From contig VWPU01013446.1 of assembly GCA_013398955.1 (NCBI GenBank), forward strand, positions 46,268 to 110,267: a stretch of 64,000 bases of DNA, in the 5' to 3' direction. Origin of the DNA: Callaeas wilsoni (Eukaryota; Chordata; Aves; Passeriformes; Callaeidae). Shown here piece by piece: positions 1 through 11,836 of this stretch. The notes under the pieces are model-generated. The model did no database searches, was not told the DNA's origin, and worked only from the letters and a program-made list of their open reading frames with translations. The position numbers and the translations under genes are program-made. How positions within the stretch are numbered: position 1 is the stretch's first letter; each line of letters opens with the position of its first letter.

Positions 1-1810
1 TTATTTCAAGATGAGATGAACAGGGAAAAATAATCTTTAAAAAAAGGAAAAAGAATGTTTGTATTAGTACTAAAAGCAGCTGTCCTTAATTATCCAAAAT
101 TAAAACAAAATTAATAGGAAAAGATTAAACAAGACATTGGAAGATGACAAAAAAATCCTTCTTGAACTTTTTGCCTTTTTTTTGCCCCTCAAATATTTGC
201 TTTCATCCCCTGATTAAAGACAAAAAAAAGATATTTTGGAGAGGACAGCGTTTTCCATGAAAAGAATGATGTGGGTTTCACTGAATCTCCCAGACTTCCA
301 AGAACTCCTGGAAGGTTATTCCCAAGCAGTCACTTTTGGAGCTCTCACCTCTGATGCTCCTCTCCTTCCCAGCCTCGTAGCAGCACCAGAGGAGCACTTG
401 CCACAAATTCCTTTTGCTGCTTCCTCCCTCCACCAAGCTTGGAGTTCTACTATTCCCACAAAAGTGCCTTCTGTTGGATTTTCCCAAGCACTGACGAGCT
501 GAAGTGCTGCTGCAAAACGGTCCTTTCCTGACCCAGAAATCCAGAGTCAATAGGATATTTTATGGAATTCTTCAGTGGATAAGGAGAAGAGACACCTGGC
601 CTGGTATTTGTGACTGTGTGGAGAAGATGAACCAGCAGGAAAAGGAACTTTGGGAAAGCTGTGGGTTCAGTGTTTTTTTGGGATTGATCCATGAAAAGAG
701 CTTCTGCCTCAGTGCTGATAGGCGAGGAATTCATGCAGTTGGGGTGGAATAATTATATCCCTCTCTAGTTTGGATTCTCAGGATCCGTTCATCTCAACCT
801 TCAAAAGCATCAAGGAATCATGGAGAAGCAGGAAGTCCTCCAGAACTATCCTTACGCTTCCCAGAGGAACAAGTGCATCTCTCCAGGAATTTATCTGCTG
901 GCCAGACTGAGAGGCACAGATACTTTTCCTGTGCCAGGTGCAAAAGGAATGCTTTGGATCGGGATCCAAGAGACTGGAAAAGGGCTGACTTTAGCTCTCC
1001 CATTTGCCCCCCCAAAAAAATCCCAAAACAGTAAAAATCACCCCAGTAAATTTGGAATAAATAGGAAGCAGCAGCAGTGAGCACGACTGTGAAATCTTGT
1101 CCAATTCCTCCTTCTCCCTGTCTTATTCCAATTGCGCAGCTCCACTGTGATGACCCTGAAGGCCGGAGTGTTTCCTATCATCCCATTCCCACAGACTGAA
1201 GGAAAACCGCCTTCAGGTCCTTTTGCAAAGCCGAGGGAAGGGGAGGAGGGGGTGACAGAGGGCAGATTTCCCACTTCCTGGCCTTGTGCCTTGGCTTGGA
1301 AGGGCTGGGATGGCCCCCCAAGTTAGTCCGAGCCTGGAGACGGATCAGGCCGTGCCTGTTGTGAGTGGAACACGTCAAAAGACAAGGGATGCAATCCCAG
1401 CCGTGCCGTTCCCAATCCATGTCATCAATTAACTCATTAAAAAGTGAAATTCAGAGAGCAGCGGGAGACATCAAATGAAAAGATTTGCAAACGAGTCCTC
1501 CCCGCTGTTCCTTTCAGGGATTTCTGGGAGGTCCTTTTGCCACTGTCTGCCTTTCCCACCATCTCCTGTCACTTCCTGCATGAACTCCGTTCCCTCTGAA
1601 TCCCAAAGAAAGTCCCTTTTCTCCGTCACTTCTGAGGCTTCATTGTGGCTTTGCTCCCTGCCAGAGGCAAACCTCCGGCTGCCCTCAGGAAATGTCCCAG
1701 TCTCTCCTCATTCCCTGGGCTCCTGGCCAGAGGCCTCTCTCCCTCTGGTCGTTCCCATTCTCCAGAAGCTTTTCCCAGCTGATCCAGCTCCGGTACTTTC
1801 AGGAAAGAAA
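1..1810. other. Unique non-coding sequence
   Basis: I see no recognisable repeat or gene here. Open frames are short (under about 155 codons), overlap on both strands and carry no domain I recognise. The first 230 bases are AT-rich; the rest is mixed. Confidence 0.5.
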
Positions 1811-2005
1811 ATACCACCTTCCACTATCCCAGGTTGCTCCAAACCCCATCCAGCCTGGCTTTGGGCACTTCCAGGGATGGGGAATCCACAGTTTCTCTGG
1901 AAATCTGTGCCAGGACCTCACCAGCTTTGGTGAAAATCACAGTTAGGTCTCTCCGGAGTGTCCTCTTCTCCAGGATGAACAATCCTTAACTCCAGCTCTT
2001 CAAAG
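1811..2005 (-). mobile_element. CR1 LINE fragment
   Basis: Read on the plus strand it follows the reverse complement of the CR1 3' region: CCTTCCACTATCCCAGGTTG, then a 'cttccagggatgg' block, then 'tcctcttctccaggatgaac'. The terminal GGTTGGAAGGGACC block is missing, so the piece is truncated at its 3' end as well as its 5' end. A 152-codon plus-strand open frame (1475-1933) overlaps it and is a by-product. Confidence 0.8.
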
Positions 2006-5000
2006 CATCATCCAGAGGAATGTTGAGAGGGAAAATGAGGTGCCCTCATGGCAAGGAGAAAGTGGGCAGAGAGGTACCATGGATGCAAATGGGAAACAGG
2101 GAAAAGAAACCTCCAAAGGAATGTTGCAGGGGAAACCCAACCTCTCCCAGTCTCGCTTTCCCCTCACATTTCCACCCGAGGAAGCTGTGGAAGTCTGGCT
2201 GTCGGAAGGACTTCGCGCTCCTTTGGAGTAAACACTGGCAATTTGGCAGGAATTAATGATCCCAGAATGGTATCCATGGCATCCCCGGGGCAGGACTGGG
2301 AGCTGTTTATGTCTGTTGGCTTGATCATGCCCCGCTTGATGCCAAATCTTTGCCACTGACTGACTCAGGCACTAAAATTCCTTTTTTTTTTTTTTTTCTG
2401 CCAGATGTTTTTTATTTGGCACAGAACCTGCCGGGGTGTCTTTCAAACATTCCCGCTCTCCATGATCAGTTCCTAAAGAAAATTCCTTCTGCTCAGTTTT
2501 CTCCCTCTAAACCGTCCCAAAATATCCCAGCGTGGTGCGTGGATATCCTGTGGAGAGCAGCCGAAATCTTGGGGATGGTTCTTGTCTTGCCCTGAGCACT
2601 TGGAAATGTAGGAAAACAGCCTAAAATCCAAGGGACTGTGTGTGGAATGGAGTGTGAAGGAGCAGGAAGGGCTCTGGTATCCACGTGGAGACACAGGATC
2701 ACTCTCCCTCCCTGGAGACTCATAAATTAACTGGATAAAAATAAGGATTTACAAGGATCAGCCACCACTTTTTAGATTTATTTTTTCCTGTGCCACACCA
2801 GTGGAATCAACAGAGCTGGGATTGAAGAACACTGGGACAAATATATTCCAAGGAATGGGCTCAGAAGACACAAAAAATAAGGGATGGGGGTATTTTTCCA
2901 TATGGATTGAACATGCATTCCTCTTCCTAGAAGGGAGAAACGCTGGTAATTATTTTCAGGACAAATCTGTCAGCAATAGGGTGGAATTGTTCTTTGAAAC
3001 CCATGATTGATGATCCAATAAATCTCTATCCCAAGGACTGGGAAAGGCGAGGAAAGATTTGCGGACTAGAGATAGCTCAGACTCATCCACGAGTTATGAA
3101 CCCTTGCGTGATAATCAGGCTTGGGAATACTTTAAATCCACCAAAATTCCTGGCTGGCAGTGCCACACCTCCCGTGGGGATTGATGGGTCCTCCTCTCCC
3201 ATTTGGCTCCCCTGATGATTTTCCCAGAGTCGGTCACTGGGTTCAGTGAGCTTAAAGCCTCTCCCCTTCCATGGCTCTGGAATTTCTTCCTGGCACAGAG
3301 ACAGGATTGCTCTTTGCCAGTGACTCAGAGCTGGCAGGAGGGAAGCGACTTCCTGAAAAACACATTGCACGTGTCCAGCCGGGCAAGTTATCCACGAAAA
3401 CTTTCGCCGCCGGGCATCAGGGACAGGGTTGGGAATCTAGAAAGGGAAGAGGGAGGTAAATTCCAGATATTACCAGATCTGTTCCTGGAGCTGGCCTTGG
3501 TGGAGAAAAAAAAAAAAAAGGAAAAAAACTCCAAATTCTGTTCTCCCACTGACAAAAGGTGGGATAAACAGATGGTGACATGATAAGGAGTGGAAGGAAA
3601 AGGTTAGGAGTCGGATTGTGCCGGAAAAACACAAGGATGGCTGCCATCACATCTGGATATGGCTCTGGAAGCGGCAGGGTTATCCATATATTTTAAGGGG
3701 GTTGGAGTAGGAAGCATAAGTTGAGGTCAGTCCCCACCATTTCGAGATAACACACTGGGAAAAATCCCTTAAATACCCCCTTAACAAACCCATACATTCC
3801 TTAACCAGACATGGAACTCCCTCTTCAGTATTCCCAAATTCTCTGGGAATCTTTTACTTTCTGCATGTGGATATCATCGTCATAAAATTGAAGCTTTCTG
3901 CAAAATTTCTGTAAAATTCAAGTTTCTCCATACCCCATTCCTCGGTCTGGTGGATTCCCGATAGAGAGCTGAATTGTGGGATACATGGGATTTATCTTTT
4001 AGGATATTTCTGGAATGCTGGAGTCACAGACAGGAGATAGCACAGCCTTCGCTGCTGCTCTTCAAGAGACTTCCTTGAATTTGTCCCATGCCAAGAGGTT
4101 TGCTTTCCTCGGCTCCTGCTTGGAATGCAGCTGTCTCCGGAACATTCCTGGGAAAGTACATCTGGATTCCCCATGGAGGTATCCCGAAGCACCACCGTTG
4201 GTGTCAAAGACACCATTCCTGACCCAAGTGACCTCTGGAATTGGGCTCACACACTGATGAATACCCACGAGTTGCCTTGCCATGGAAAAAAAACCCCTTT
4301 GGATTCTTGCACTTGGCTCATCCCGATCCAGCTCCCTGTTTTGGCAGCGATTCCTGGGTGAAGTTGCCTTGAGGGAATCATTCCACTCCTTCCCTTGGAT
4401 TCTCCAGCAAGGAAAATCCCAGCCCTCACCCAGAGAAATGTGAACCTTAATGAATGAATGGTCCCAAAGCAGCTTGGCATCCTCACATTCCACAGGCACG
4501 GAATGCTATGGATTGTTGGGATGAACGTGCTCCCTCGCCTTCAGTGTGTTCCACAGAGCTGACTGGGGGGGAAATCAAGGAAAATCAAGGAAATCAGGAA
4601 AGCAGGTGGGAACAATCTCACTCAGGATGAGGAGACGCTTAATAAAACCATTTAAAAGTGTTGAAAAATATGTTCTTTCTTTTTTTTTTTTTTGTAGGAT
4701 TTGGTCCTCCTGAAATGGAGGTTTTTAGGAAGCAGCGGAACAGAATTCCAGACTTAGGCTTGGAATTACCCAGCAGTTCACGAGTCAGCGTAAGAGCGTT
4801 GAGAAATACAGCACTGACAAGTGCCAAATTCCTAAAAAATCCCCACTCTCTCCAAAATAAGAGGAAGCAAGGGAGGAAGTGAACCTCAGGAAGATGTTTC
4901 GGAATCTCTGCGTCTCCCGGGACTCCTCATGGAATGGTGTCTCCTGTCCTCATCCTCTTTCCCTCAGGGATAATCCAACCTGAGGGGGGAAGTTCATGGA

Positions 5001-5021
5001 GGAAGAAGGAAATGGAAAAAT
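2006..5021. other. Unique non-coding sequence with homopolymer runs
   Basis: There is no CR1 signature and no convincing open frame. Simple runs include poly-T at 2382-2397, poly-A near 3507-3521 and poly-T near 4680-4694. Confidence 0.45.
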
Positions 5022-5075
5022 AATTTTTCCATTTAATTTTTCCATTTAATTTTTCCATTTAATTTTCCCAATTTA
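5022..5075. repeat. 13-bp tandem repeat (AATTTTTCCATTT)n
   Basis: Three perfect copies of AATTTTTCCATTT occupy 5022-5060. A decayed copy follows to about 5075. This is a short AT-rich minisatellite-like array. Confidence 0.9.
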
Positions 5076-7313
5076 ATTTGCTTCTCTGCTGGGAGAAAGG
5101 AAAAATAAAGCACTGCAGCTGTGAGAGACTGGAATCAATCGGGAGACTGGGCTTGGATTTCCTTGGAAAAAGTTGGCAGCTGCTGTTGACTTTCAAGCAT
5201 TTCAAATGAAGCAGAGGAGGCCAAATTGAATTTGAAATGAAAAATCCCATGAAGGTGCTAAAACCCTGGATTTTATATGGAAAAATGGCACAGGAATGAT
5301 CCTGCTACAGGTGAATGCAGCATGGAATTCTCTTAGCCATGAGCTTCCCGACCTGCACCCCCTACCTGAGGCTCAAACTCAACGTTTACAGGGATGATCA
5401 ATAAAACAGGGAAAAGCCCATTTCCAGCACCAAAAACGAGCAGGATAATCTTATGTCCGTAAATCTAAACTCTCTTCCATCCCAACCCAGCAAATTCCCG
5501 GTGGGAAACTGCCTGGCTCTGCTCCGCGTCCCACAAAAAAGCAACCAGAGAAATTCCAAATTCCTCCTCCTATCCCAGCAACGGGAGCTGGGATCTCACT
5601 CCCACGTCCTTGCTGTTTAAAGCTGTTGTGTGATTCCAACCCATCCAAATCCAGAGCCGGATCAAAATCCACACTCTGGGAATTCATGGGAAGCTCGGCG
5701 TTTTCACAGCTCGAGCAATCGATTGGAGTGGAAATGGTTCAACCTCCTCTTCAAAGGCTACAAATTTGGGATTCTCTCCTTCATGGACCTCAAAAATCTA
5801 AAATAGTGACATACTTCAAACACAAAAATTTGGAGGAGAAAAGTGACATTTTTTTCCCCAAAATTTGGATGAAATTTGTTTTGATTGCGTCCATTTTGAC
5901 CATAATTTCTTCTCATTCCGATATTGTATTTTGATTGTTGATTCCAATTCAAAACTCTAAGTTTCAATCAATGGAAATGGAAGTGTTTCGAATAGAATCA
6001 AACTTTTTCTAAGGAGGGGAAAAAATTGATCTCTTTGAGCTTGAGTTTTACCCCAAATCAAGCTGGAATGCTAAAGGAATTCTAAAGGAATTCCAAAGGA
6101 TTGAAATCTTGAGGTGATTTTCTATATCAGCAACAGAATTCTTGGCTTCTATCACTATTTTTTAGGATTTCAAGCACCAAATTCACATTATGAGAGAGCA
6201 AAATTCATAATAGTTTCAAGTATATATCATTAAGGATGTAATTTAATGAGATTTATTTCTTCTCTCACATGAAAGCACTTTAACGTTCAATCCCCTCCTA
6301 ATGAGGAAGGTTAATTTTTAATTCCGATGTCCAACATTTGGTTTTGAGGAGGAAAACGAAAGATTTTGAATCGGCTGCACCAGTTGTCCTTTGTTCAGTC
6401 TTTTATCTCTTTTTGAATTAATTAATCTGATTTTAGAGCAGCTAAAAGAAGCAGATGCGTGCAATTATTAATTTTGAAATCGATGTGCAATAAGTTATAG
6501 TCCACTTTAAGAATATTTAACATACTGGAGATGGATTTCTGTCTATGAATGTTCCAGACACCAAATAAATTTCCTTTAAAGAAACTAATTTTAAAATTAA
6601 ATAAAGAAATAATTTAAGAAGGTAAACAAAAATTTAGTCATTTTTATTTTTATTTTCATTTTTAATTTTTTTATTATTATTTTTGTTTTTATTGTCATTT
6701 TTAAAATTTTTCATTTCTATTGTAATTTTTATCTAATTTCCATCTTTATTTTTCCCCAGCCTGTGCTATGCACAAGGTCAGCCTAAAGAATGCAAGGCCC
6801 GTCTTGACTCAAATCTCTGTTTTCTGGGAAGTCCAATATTAATCCCAGGGATTGTTTGGTTCCATTTCTGACATTTCTTGGCTCTTTCCTATGTGTGATG
6901 CCACCACCCTGAGTTATTTTTGGGAATACACGTCCACCTCCACACCCTGCTCCGTGTGAAATATGGGCAGGATTGAACCCTGAGGAGATGATCCGTGAGC
7001 TTCCAGCAGGAATGGTTCATTCCTGTGTTCCCATGGGAAAAATTCACCTCACAGCCACGGAAAAGGAGGTGTCCGCTTGTCAAAAGGAACCTCAGCTCTC
7101 CTCATAAATCACTGGAGGTCATCCAGCAAAGCCAGTGGGATCCGAAGAGCATCCAAAAGTGGGAATGTCATTTCCTGCTTTAACCGACTGCTGGCTGGGA
7201 TGAGCCGAGATCTCCCCAGCGTCGGCTCAGGCTGGAGGACACGAGGCCGGATCTAAAGGAGCCTTCGCGCTGCTCAGGAGGTCCGTGAGGGCCAAATGAG
7301 GTGTTTTGGAGCC
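5076..7313. other. AT-rich non-coding sequence
   Basis: This is largely AT-rich unique DNA with no gene and no CR1 piece. 6638-6755 is low-complexity T/A sequence made of short T runs broken by single A, G or C bases. Confidence 0.5.
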
Positions 7314-7432
7314 CATGGAATCATGGAAAGGGTTGGAAGGGACCTTCAAGATCGTCTCATTCCAACCCCTGCCACAGGCAGGGACACCTTTCCTGGCTGC
7401 TCCAAGCCCTGTCCAACCTGGGCTTGACATCA
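7314..7432 (-). mobile_element. CR1 LINE 3'-end fragment
   Basis: It starts with CATGGAATCATGGAAAGGGT, continues into GGTTGGAAGGGACC, then 'caggcagggacacctttcc' and 'tgctccaagccctgtccaac'. That is the reverse complement of the CR1 3' tail, so the element lies on the minus strand and is 5'-truncated. An A-rich stretch follows at 7438-7450. Confidence 0.9.
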
Positions 7433-7774
7433 AATGGAAAAAAAAAAATTAAATCCAAGGAATGAGTGCCTTATCTCACTTATAAACCTAAATTTACTGT
7501 TCTATTCCCAAACCTCACAATGAGGGATCATTTTTCCTCCATTTTATCCAATCTACTGGAAAACATCAACATTTGTCACCTTCACCTGCCCAAAATTGCA
7601 CCAAGCAGCCAGAGCTGCAGCTCCTCTGTGCACAATGAAATCCAGGGGTTGCTGCCAGCTTTTCCCTGTCCTCATCGATCCAGCAGGAAACTTTTCCAGT
7701 GGGAATCAAGTTTGGGCAGGTATGAGCCCTCCTGAAAACCTCATCCACTTTCCTGGGTCTTCCAAGTGAAATCC

Positions 7775-7902
7775 TGTGCGGAAAATCCCGCTATGAAAAG
7801 CCAGTGTCCGAAACGGAGACAGAGGAATCCTGCAAATTTATTTGAATAAAGGGAGCGAGGCCACTGGGGGTTTTCTCTCTCGAGGTTTTGGAGGGCGCAG
7901 CC
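7775..7902 (+). repeat. Compound inverted repeat, segment A (copy 1)
   Basis: This segment is the inverted partner of 8210-8352. Shared landmarks, read on opposite strands, are TGTGCGGAAAATCC, 'gagacagaggaatcctgcaa', 'gaggccactggggg' and 'ttttctctctcgaggttt'. It differs from its partner by substitutions and by the absence of a GC-rich insertion of about 13 bp (near 8246-8258). It is the leftmost of four blocks ordered A, B, A-inverted, B-inverted. Confidence 0.85.
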
Positions 7903-7930
7903 TCGTTCTGACAGGGAAAATATCTTCCCA

Positions 7931-8209
7931 AACAATTCCATGGGTGAGGGGACGGCTGTTAACGCCTTTGAGACCGGGCTTAATGTCTCTATTAATTTCA
8001 AGCAGCAGCTTTGTTGCAGAGCCCGGACAGTCTGACTCCTGAAACAGCGAAATGGGGCTGCACGAGCAGGAGTTTCTAAACTTTGGGGGAAAAGGACAGG
8101 TTCAAGGAGGGATACGGGGTAGGCGGTTTGGGAAGGCTGCACCTTCCTGGTACCTCAGCAAAGGGGGAAGGAGGAGGGCAACGTGCGGCCGGGAGTTTGG
8201 GATAAAAGG
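7931..8209 (+). repeat. Compound inverted repeat, segment B (copy 1)
   Basis: This is the inverted partner of 8353-8622. Shared landmarks are AACAATTCCATGGGTGAGGG, 'gaaacagcgaaatgggg', 'tttgggggaaaa', 'gctgcaccttcctggt' and 'gggagtttgggataaaag'. By eye the arms are about three-quarters to four-fifths identical, and best over 8085-8209. The block abuts the inverted A copy at 8209/8210 with no spacer. Confidence 0.85.
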
Positions 8210-8352
8210 AGGCCGCGCCCTTCGAAACCTCGAGAGAGAAAACCCCGCGGGCGTGTCCCCCAGTGGCCTCTCTCCGTTTATTCGAATGAAGTTGCAGGAC
8301 TCCTCTGTCTCCTTTATGGACACCGCCTTTACCCAGCAGGATTTTCCGCACA
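8210..8352 (-). repeat. Compound inverted repeat, segment A (copy 2, inverted)
   Basis: This is the inverted copy of 7775-7902, lying exactly between the two B blocks. It is CpG-rich (GGCCGCGCCC, TTCGAAACCTCGAG, CCCGCGGGCG). It carries an extra GC-rich insertion of about 13 bp relative to copy 1. Several overlapping open frames cross it on both strands (for example 8052-8459 on plus and 8076-8468 on minus). Their similarity to each other comes from the inverted symmetry, not from a gene. Confidence 0.85.
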
Positions 8353-8622
8353 CTTTTATCCCAAACTCCCAGCTGCGCGTTGCCCTCTCCCTTGCCCCAT
8401 GGGCTGAGGCACCAGGAAGGTGCAGCATTCCCGAACCGCCTGCCCCATATTCCCCCTAAACCTGTCATTTTCCCCCAAAGTTCAGAACCCCAGCCTTGCG
8501 CGGCCCCATTTCGCTGTTTCGGGAGCCGAACCGTCCGGGCTCTGGAACAAACCCGCGGCTGGCAGTGGGGACAGAGGTTAAGCCCCTCTCAAAGCCCATC
8601 CCCTCACCCATGGAATTGTTTG
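8353..8622 (-). repeat. Compound inverted repeat, segment B (copy 2, inverted)
   Basis: This is the inverted copy of 7931-8209. It begins CTTTTATCCCAAACTCCC and ends CCCATGGAATTGTTT. Together with 7931-8209 it could fold into long double-stranded arms around 8210-8352. Confidence 0.85.
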
Positions 8623-9884
8623 TAAGGACACCAGCGCGCATCTTCCCTATCACTCCCAAAATCCCCGCCCAGGTAGGTGGGTGAGCGGGGGTCACATCAC
8701 ACAAGGGAGTCACTCCCAGTCCTCCCAGTGCATGGATTTGCTGTGCATCCAAATAATCCCATTTCAGGTGATTTCTGCACCTTGGATGAAACAGATTCCA
8801 TCCACAGTGGCCTTAAATCAGGATAAATCCATGAAAACGCTGTGAACGCTGTAGGAATAAAAAAGGACATCACAAAATTAACCCAGCTGCCAGCAATGTT
8901 GGCAGAGTCCGAAATCGAATTGCTGCTGTTTAATTTATACTTTAAACTGTTTCCTAAATTAAGACTGGGAAGGGAGATTAAAAATTAAAACAGTTTTCAA
9001 CACTGAAATGAGAAAAAAATTTAAATTATGATCCATTTTTTTTTTTTCTAAAATAGCACTTCAAGGAGTAAGAAGCAAATTGGTTAAAATTCAGGTGCCA
9101 AAAGCACAGGAGAACCCAGTAACTGTGAGAATTAATAAAATCTCCGTGAGGTTTTTGCTTTTTTCCAATCAGATAAAAGTGGGAACACGCAGAGGGAAAA
9201 TCTGAGCCCTCATGTACAACTTTGTCACTTCTCCAAAGTGTCACCACAGAGATCCTACAAAACCAACACTCATGGAAGTGAGGATGAACGTCTGAGTCAG
9301 TGCTTCAGAGCCAGGACATGGGGAGTGTCTGCCAGGATCAAATCCCTGTCTCTGGAGTCTGGAAAAGAAGGGAAAAAAATTGTGGGCATGCTGGAATCAG
9401 CCTCTTCCCTTCTGAAATGGGATTCACTTCGAAAATGGAATATAGACCTGGATCAATCCACCTGTTTCCTGGAGATGCCACTTTCTCCAGTGAAACGGTT
9501 TAATTTGTAATTATGAGGCCTAGGAAAACGGAGGGAATTTTGTCTCAGCCCCTTTGGAGCCGAAGGAAGAAGGTGAGATGTGTGGATGAATTGCTAAGCT
9601 GGGGTTTGGGATTCTTGGCATTTTCCATGGGCACCCCCAGAGTCTTAATTCCAAGGAAATCTCATCTTCAGCACTTCTGAAACTCTGCCTACACCGTGTG
9701 ACACATCCGGAAGACAAATTGAATGGCTGGACCAAATCCCAGCACAAATCCCAGTTTTTATCTGGCATCTGTTTCTGGGTTTGCTCCTTGCCTAAGGTCA
9801 TACCAGCCCAAATTAATTCCGTTGAAACCTTCAGAAATCATCGGAGCTCCTGTTTATTTCTGTCTGAAAACAGCATCCAAAGTC
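8623..9884. other. Unique non-coding sequence
   Basis: There is no CR1 signature or convincing gene. 8870-9050 is AT-rich and ends in a poly-T run near 9037-9048. Confidence 0.45.
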
Positions 9885-9885
9885 A

Positions 9886-9945
9886 TGGATGTAGAATTTT
9901 AAGGCTTTGGGATCATCAAGTCCAACCATCAACCCAAACATATCT
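9886..9945 (-). mobile_element. Possible CR1 tail remnant
   Basis: The phrase GATCATCAAGTCCAACCATC followed by 'aaccca' is typical of one CR1 3'-end subfamily read in reverse complement. The preceding tail is badly decayed. It sits directly upstream of the 61-bp tandem repeat. Confidence 0.5.
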
Positions 9946-9954
9946 GGATAAGAC

Positions 9955-10137
9955 AGAACCATCCCTACATCCCTGAGCAATCCAACCTTTGCTGTCTTGC
10001 CTCATCTGGTGTTTCAGAACCATCCCTACATCCCTGAGCAATCCAACCTTTGCTGTCTTGCCTCATCTGGTGTTTCAGAACCATCCCTACATCCCTGAGA
10101 AATCCAACCTTTGCTTTGTTACCTCATCTGGTATTTC
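9955..10137. repeat. 61-bp tandem repeat, three copies
   Basis: Copies start at 9955, 10016 and 10077, each beginning AGAACCATCCCTACATCCCT. Copies 1 and 2 are identical. Copy 3 differs at a handful of sites in its second half. The first bases of a fourth copy (AGAAC) follow at 10138. A 202-codon open frame crossing it (9989-10597) is incidental. Confidence 0.95.
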
Positions 10138-10915
10138 AGAACTGTTGATTTATCCCAAAAAATCCCCATCATTTTGGGAAAATTTCATTGCAAAAAGAGG
10201 ACGATGCCCTAAAAGGGAGATGGAATTTTCCATTTACCTGGAAATATCACCCAAGCTTGTACAGGAATGCGCAAACGATCCCGCCAGAGAACACACACAG
10301 CTCTTCCCACACCCAGCGCTGCCGCTATCCGTCTTTTCCTGGACATGTTTTCAGACCGGAGCCTCTGAAGATCCCAACCTGTGCCGACCTCCAGGGATTA
10401 CTCATGGAGCTGTCACAATTCCAGGGAAACAAACACATCTTAAAACCAGCTCAGAGCCCAGATCAACCCTTCATCTTAAGATTCACATCCATAAATTTCA
10501 GCCTGTCGCGGACATCTGGAACTTTTGGTTGCGTCCCTGCCTTTTGTTTTTCTATATTTATGGAATGTACGGAGTTCATTTTTCCTGTGCATGGTGACCA
10601 CAGGGCGTTTTCTCTCTTTGGGAGCGAGATCCCAGCTGGACACGCTGCAGCCAGGACAACTCCTTTGCCTGTTGGATTTGTGAGCCATTCCCTGAAGTTT
10701 TCCATCCCCAGATATCTCATCCCAGACAGGATTTCACCTGAAAGGAGAGTTTAGTAGCACCGGCAATTAATAATCAAACTGAGGACAATTCCCAGTAGCT
10801 CCTTGTCTGAAATCCTATAAACCATTGGAAAAAAGTGTCTGTTTATCAACTTTAAAGCAGGGCCTCAGCACTGAAGGAGCTACATTTAAAATTTACGTTT
10901 ATTGACCTAATTAAT

Positions 10916-10944
10916 CTTGTGTTTATTAATTAAATAAACACAAG
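10916..10944. promoter_or_regulatory. Perfect palindrome with forkhead/homeobox-like core
   Basis: Perfect 12-base arms (CTTGTGTTTATT and AATAAACACAAG) surround a 5-base loop AATTA. Each arm contains TGTTTATT, which resembles a forkhead-factor site; the centre TTAATTAA resembles a homeobox site. The sequence match is seen directly; a regulatory role is inference. Confidence 0.3.
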
Positions 10945-11798
10945 CCTTGTTCCAGAGTTATCTGAAAATTTTAGGAGTCTTCCCACTGATTTCGACAGAT
11001 TTGGGTCTTGCTCTAGAACAGCTGTGTATCCAGTGAAATTGTGGTATTATTTAATGAATATTAAATATTCTTTAATGAACTTATTAAAATTTAACACATT
11101 TGGTTACCATGGCCTGCATTATTCTCTAGTTCTTGTTGTCATCATTAATGGGATTTTGTAACAACAAACTTGAGTTTTACTGATGAACTTCTGAGCTCAA
11201 GAAGCTCCTTTCCTTGTAGATCCACAGTTCTTCCCTCTACTTTTTTGATCCTTAATCCTCTGCCCAAAGTGATGATTTTTTGTAGTTTCTTCTGTTTATT
11301 TTCTGGCTCTTTGCTCCCCCCATTTCTCTCTCTAGCAGTGACTTGATCTAAAATTTAATTTAGTCATTAGTTAATTTTCTCTCTCAATCAAGTGTTTATT
11401 TTTATTACACCAGGCTGTAAATAAAGGTCAAGAAGGGAACACATTCATAATTAGGCTGTTCTTCAACCTAGCATGGAGGGAAATTTTGGGAATTAGGTGC
11501 AGCTCTCCATGGTGTTGCTGTGGCAAAGCTGGGAATGTTGCAAAGGAATCACAGCAAAACTTTTAGGAAAAAAACCCAATTAAACAAGGAACCATCTTGT
11601 CTGATTAAAAGGATTATCCCATCCTTGTTTCACCAGGATGCTGATTTTGACAATTCCCATGTTCTGATTTGGGTTGAGCCACCAAAAATAAAGGATTTGA
11701 GTGCTGATGTTTGTCTGATAACACCTGAACCAACTTCCTGATGTTCGTCCGTCCTCATTCCAGAGGGTGTGGAAATCCGCAGTGAGCGCTAATTTCCT

Positions 11799-11836
11799 TT
11801 TTTATTATTATTTTTTATTATTATTATTATTTTTTG
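11799..11836. repeat. (TTA)n microsatellite
   Basis: TTATTA triplets are interrupted by short T runs. Confidence 0.9.

Noticed and set aside
8052..8468. Similar-looking predicted peptides on plus and minus strands
   Set aside because: The resemblance follows from the inverted repeat; the frames are not conserved between the two arms as a coding sequence would be.
9989..10754. 202- and 188-codon plus-strand open frames
   Set aside because: The first starts in the 61-bp tandem repeat. The two overlap in different frames, and neither has a recognisable domain or splice support.
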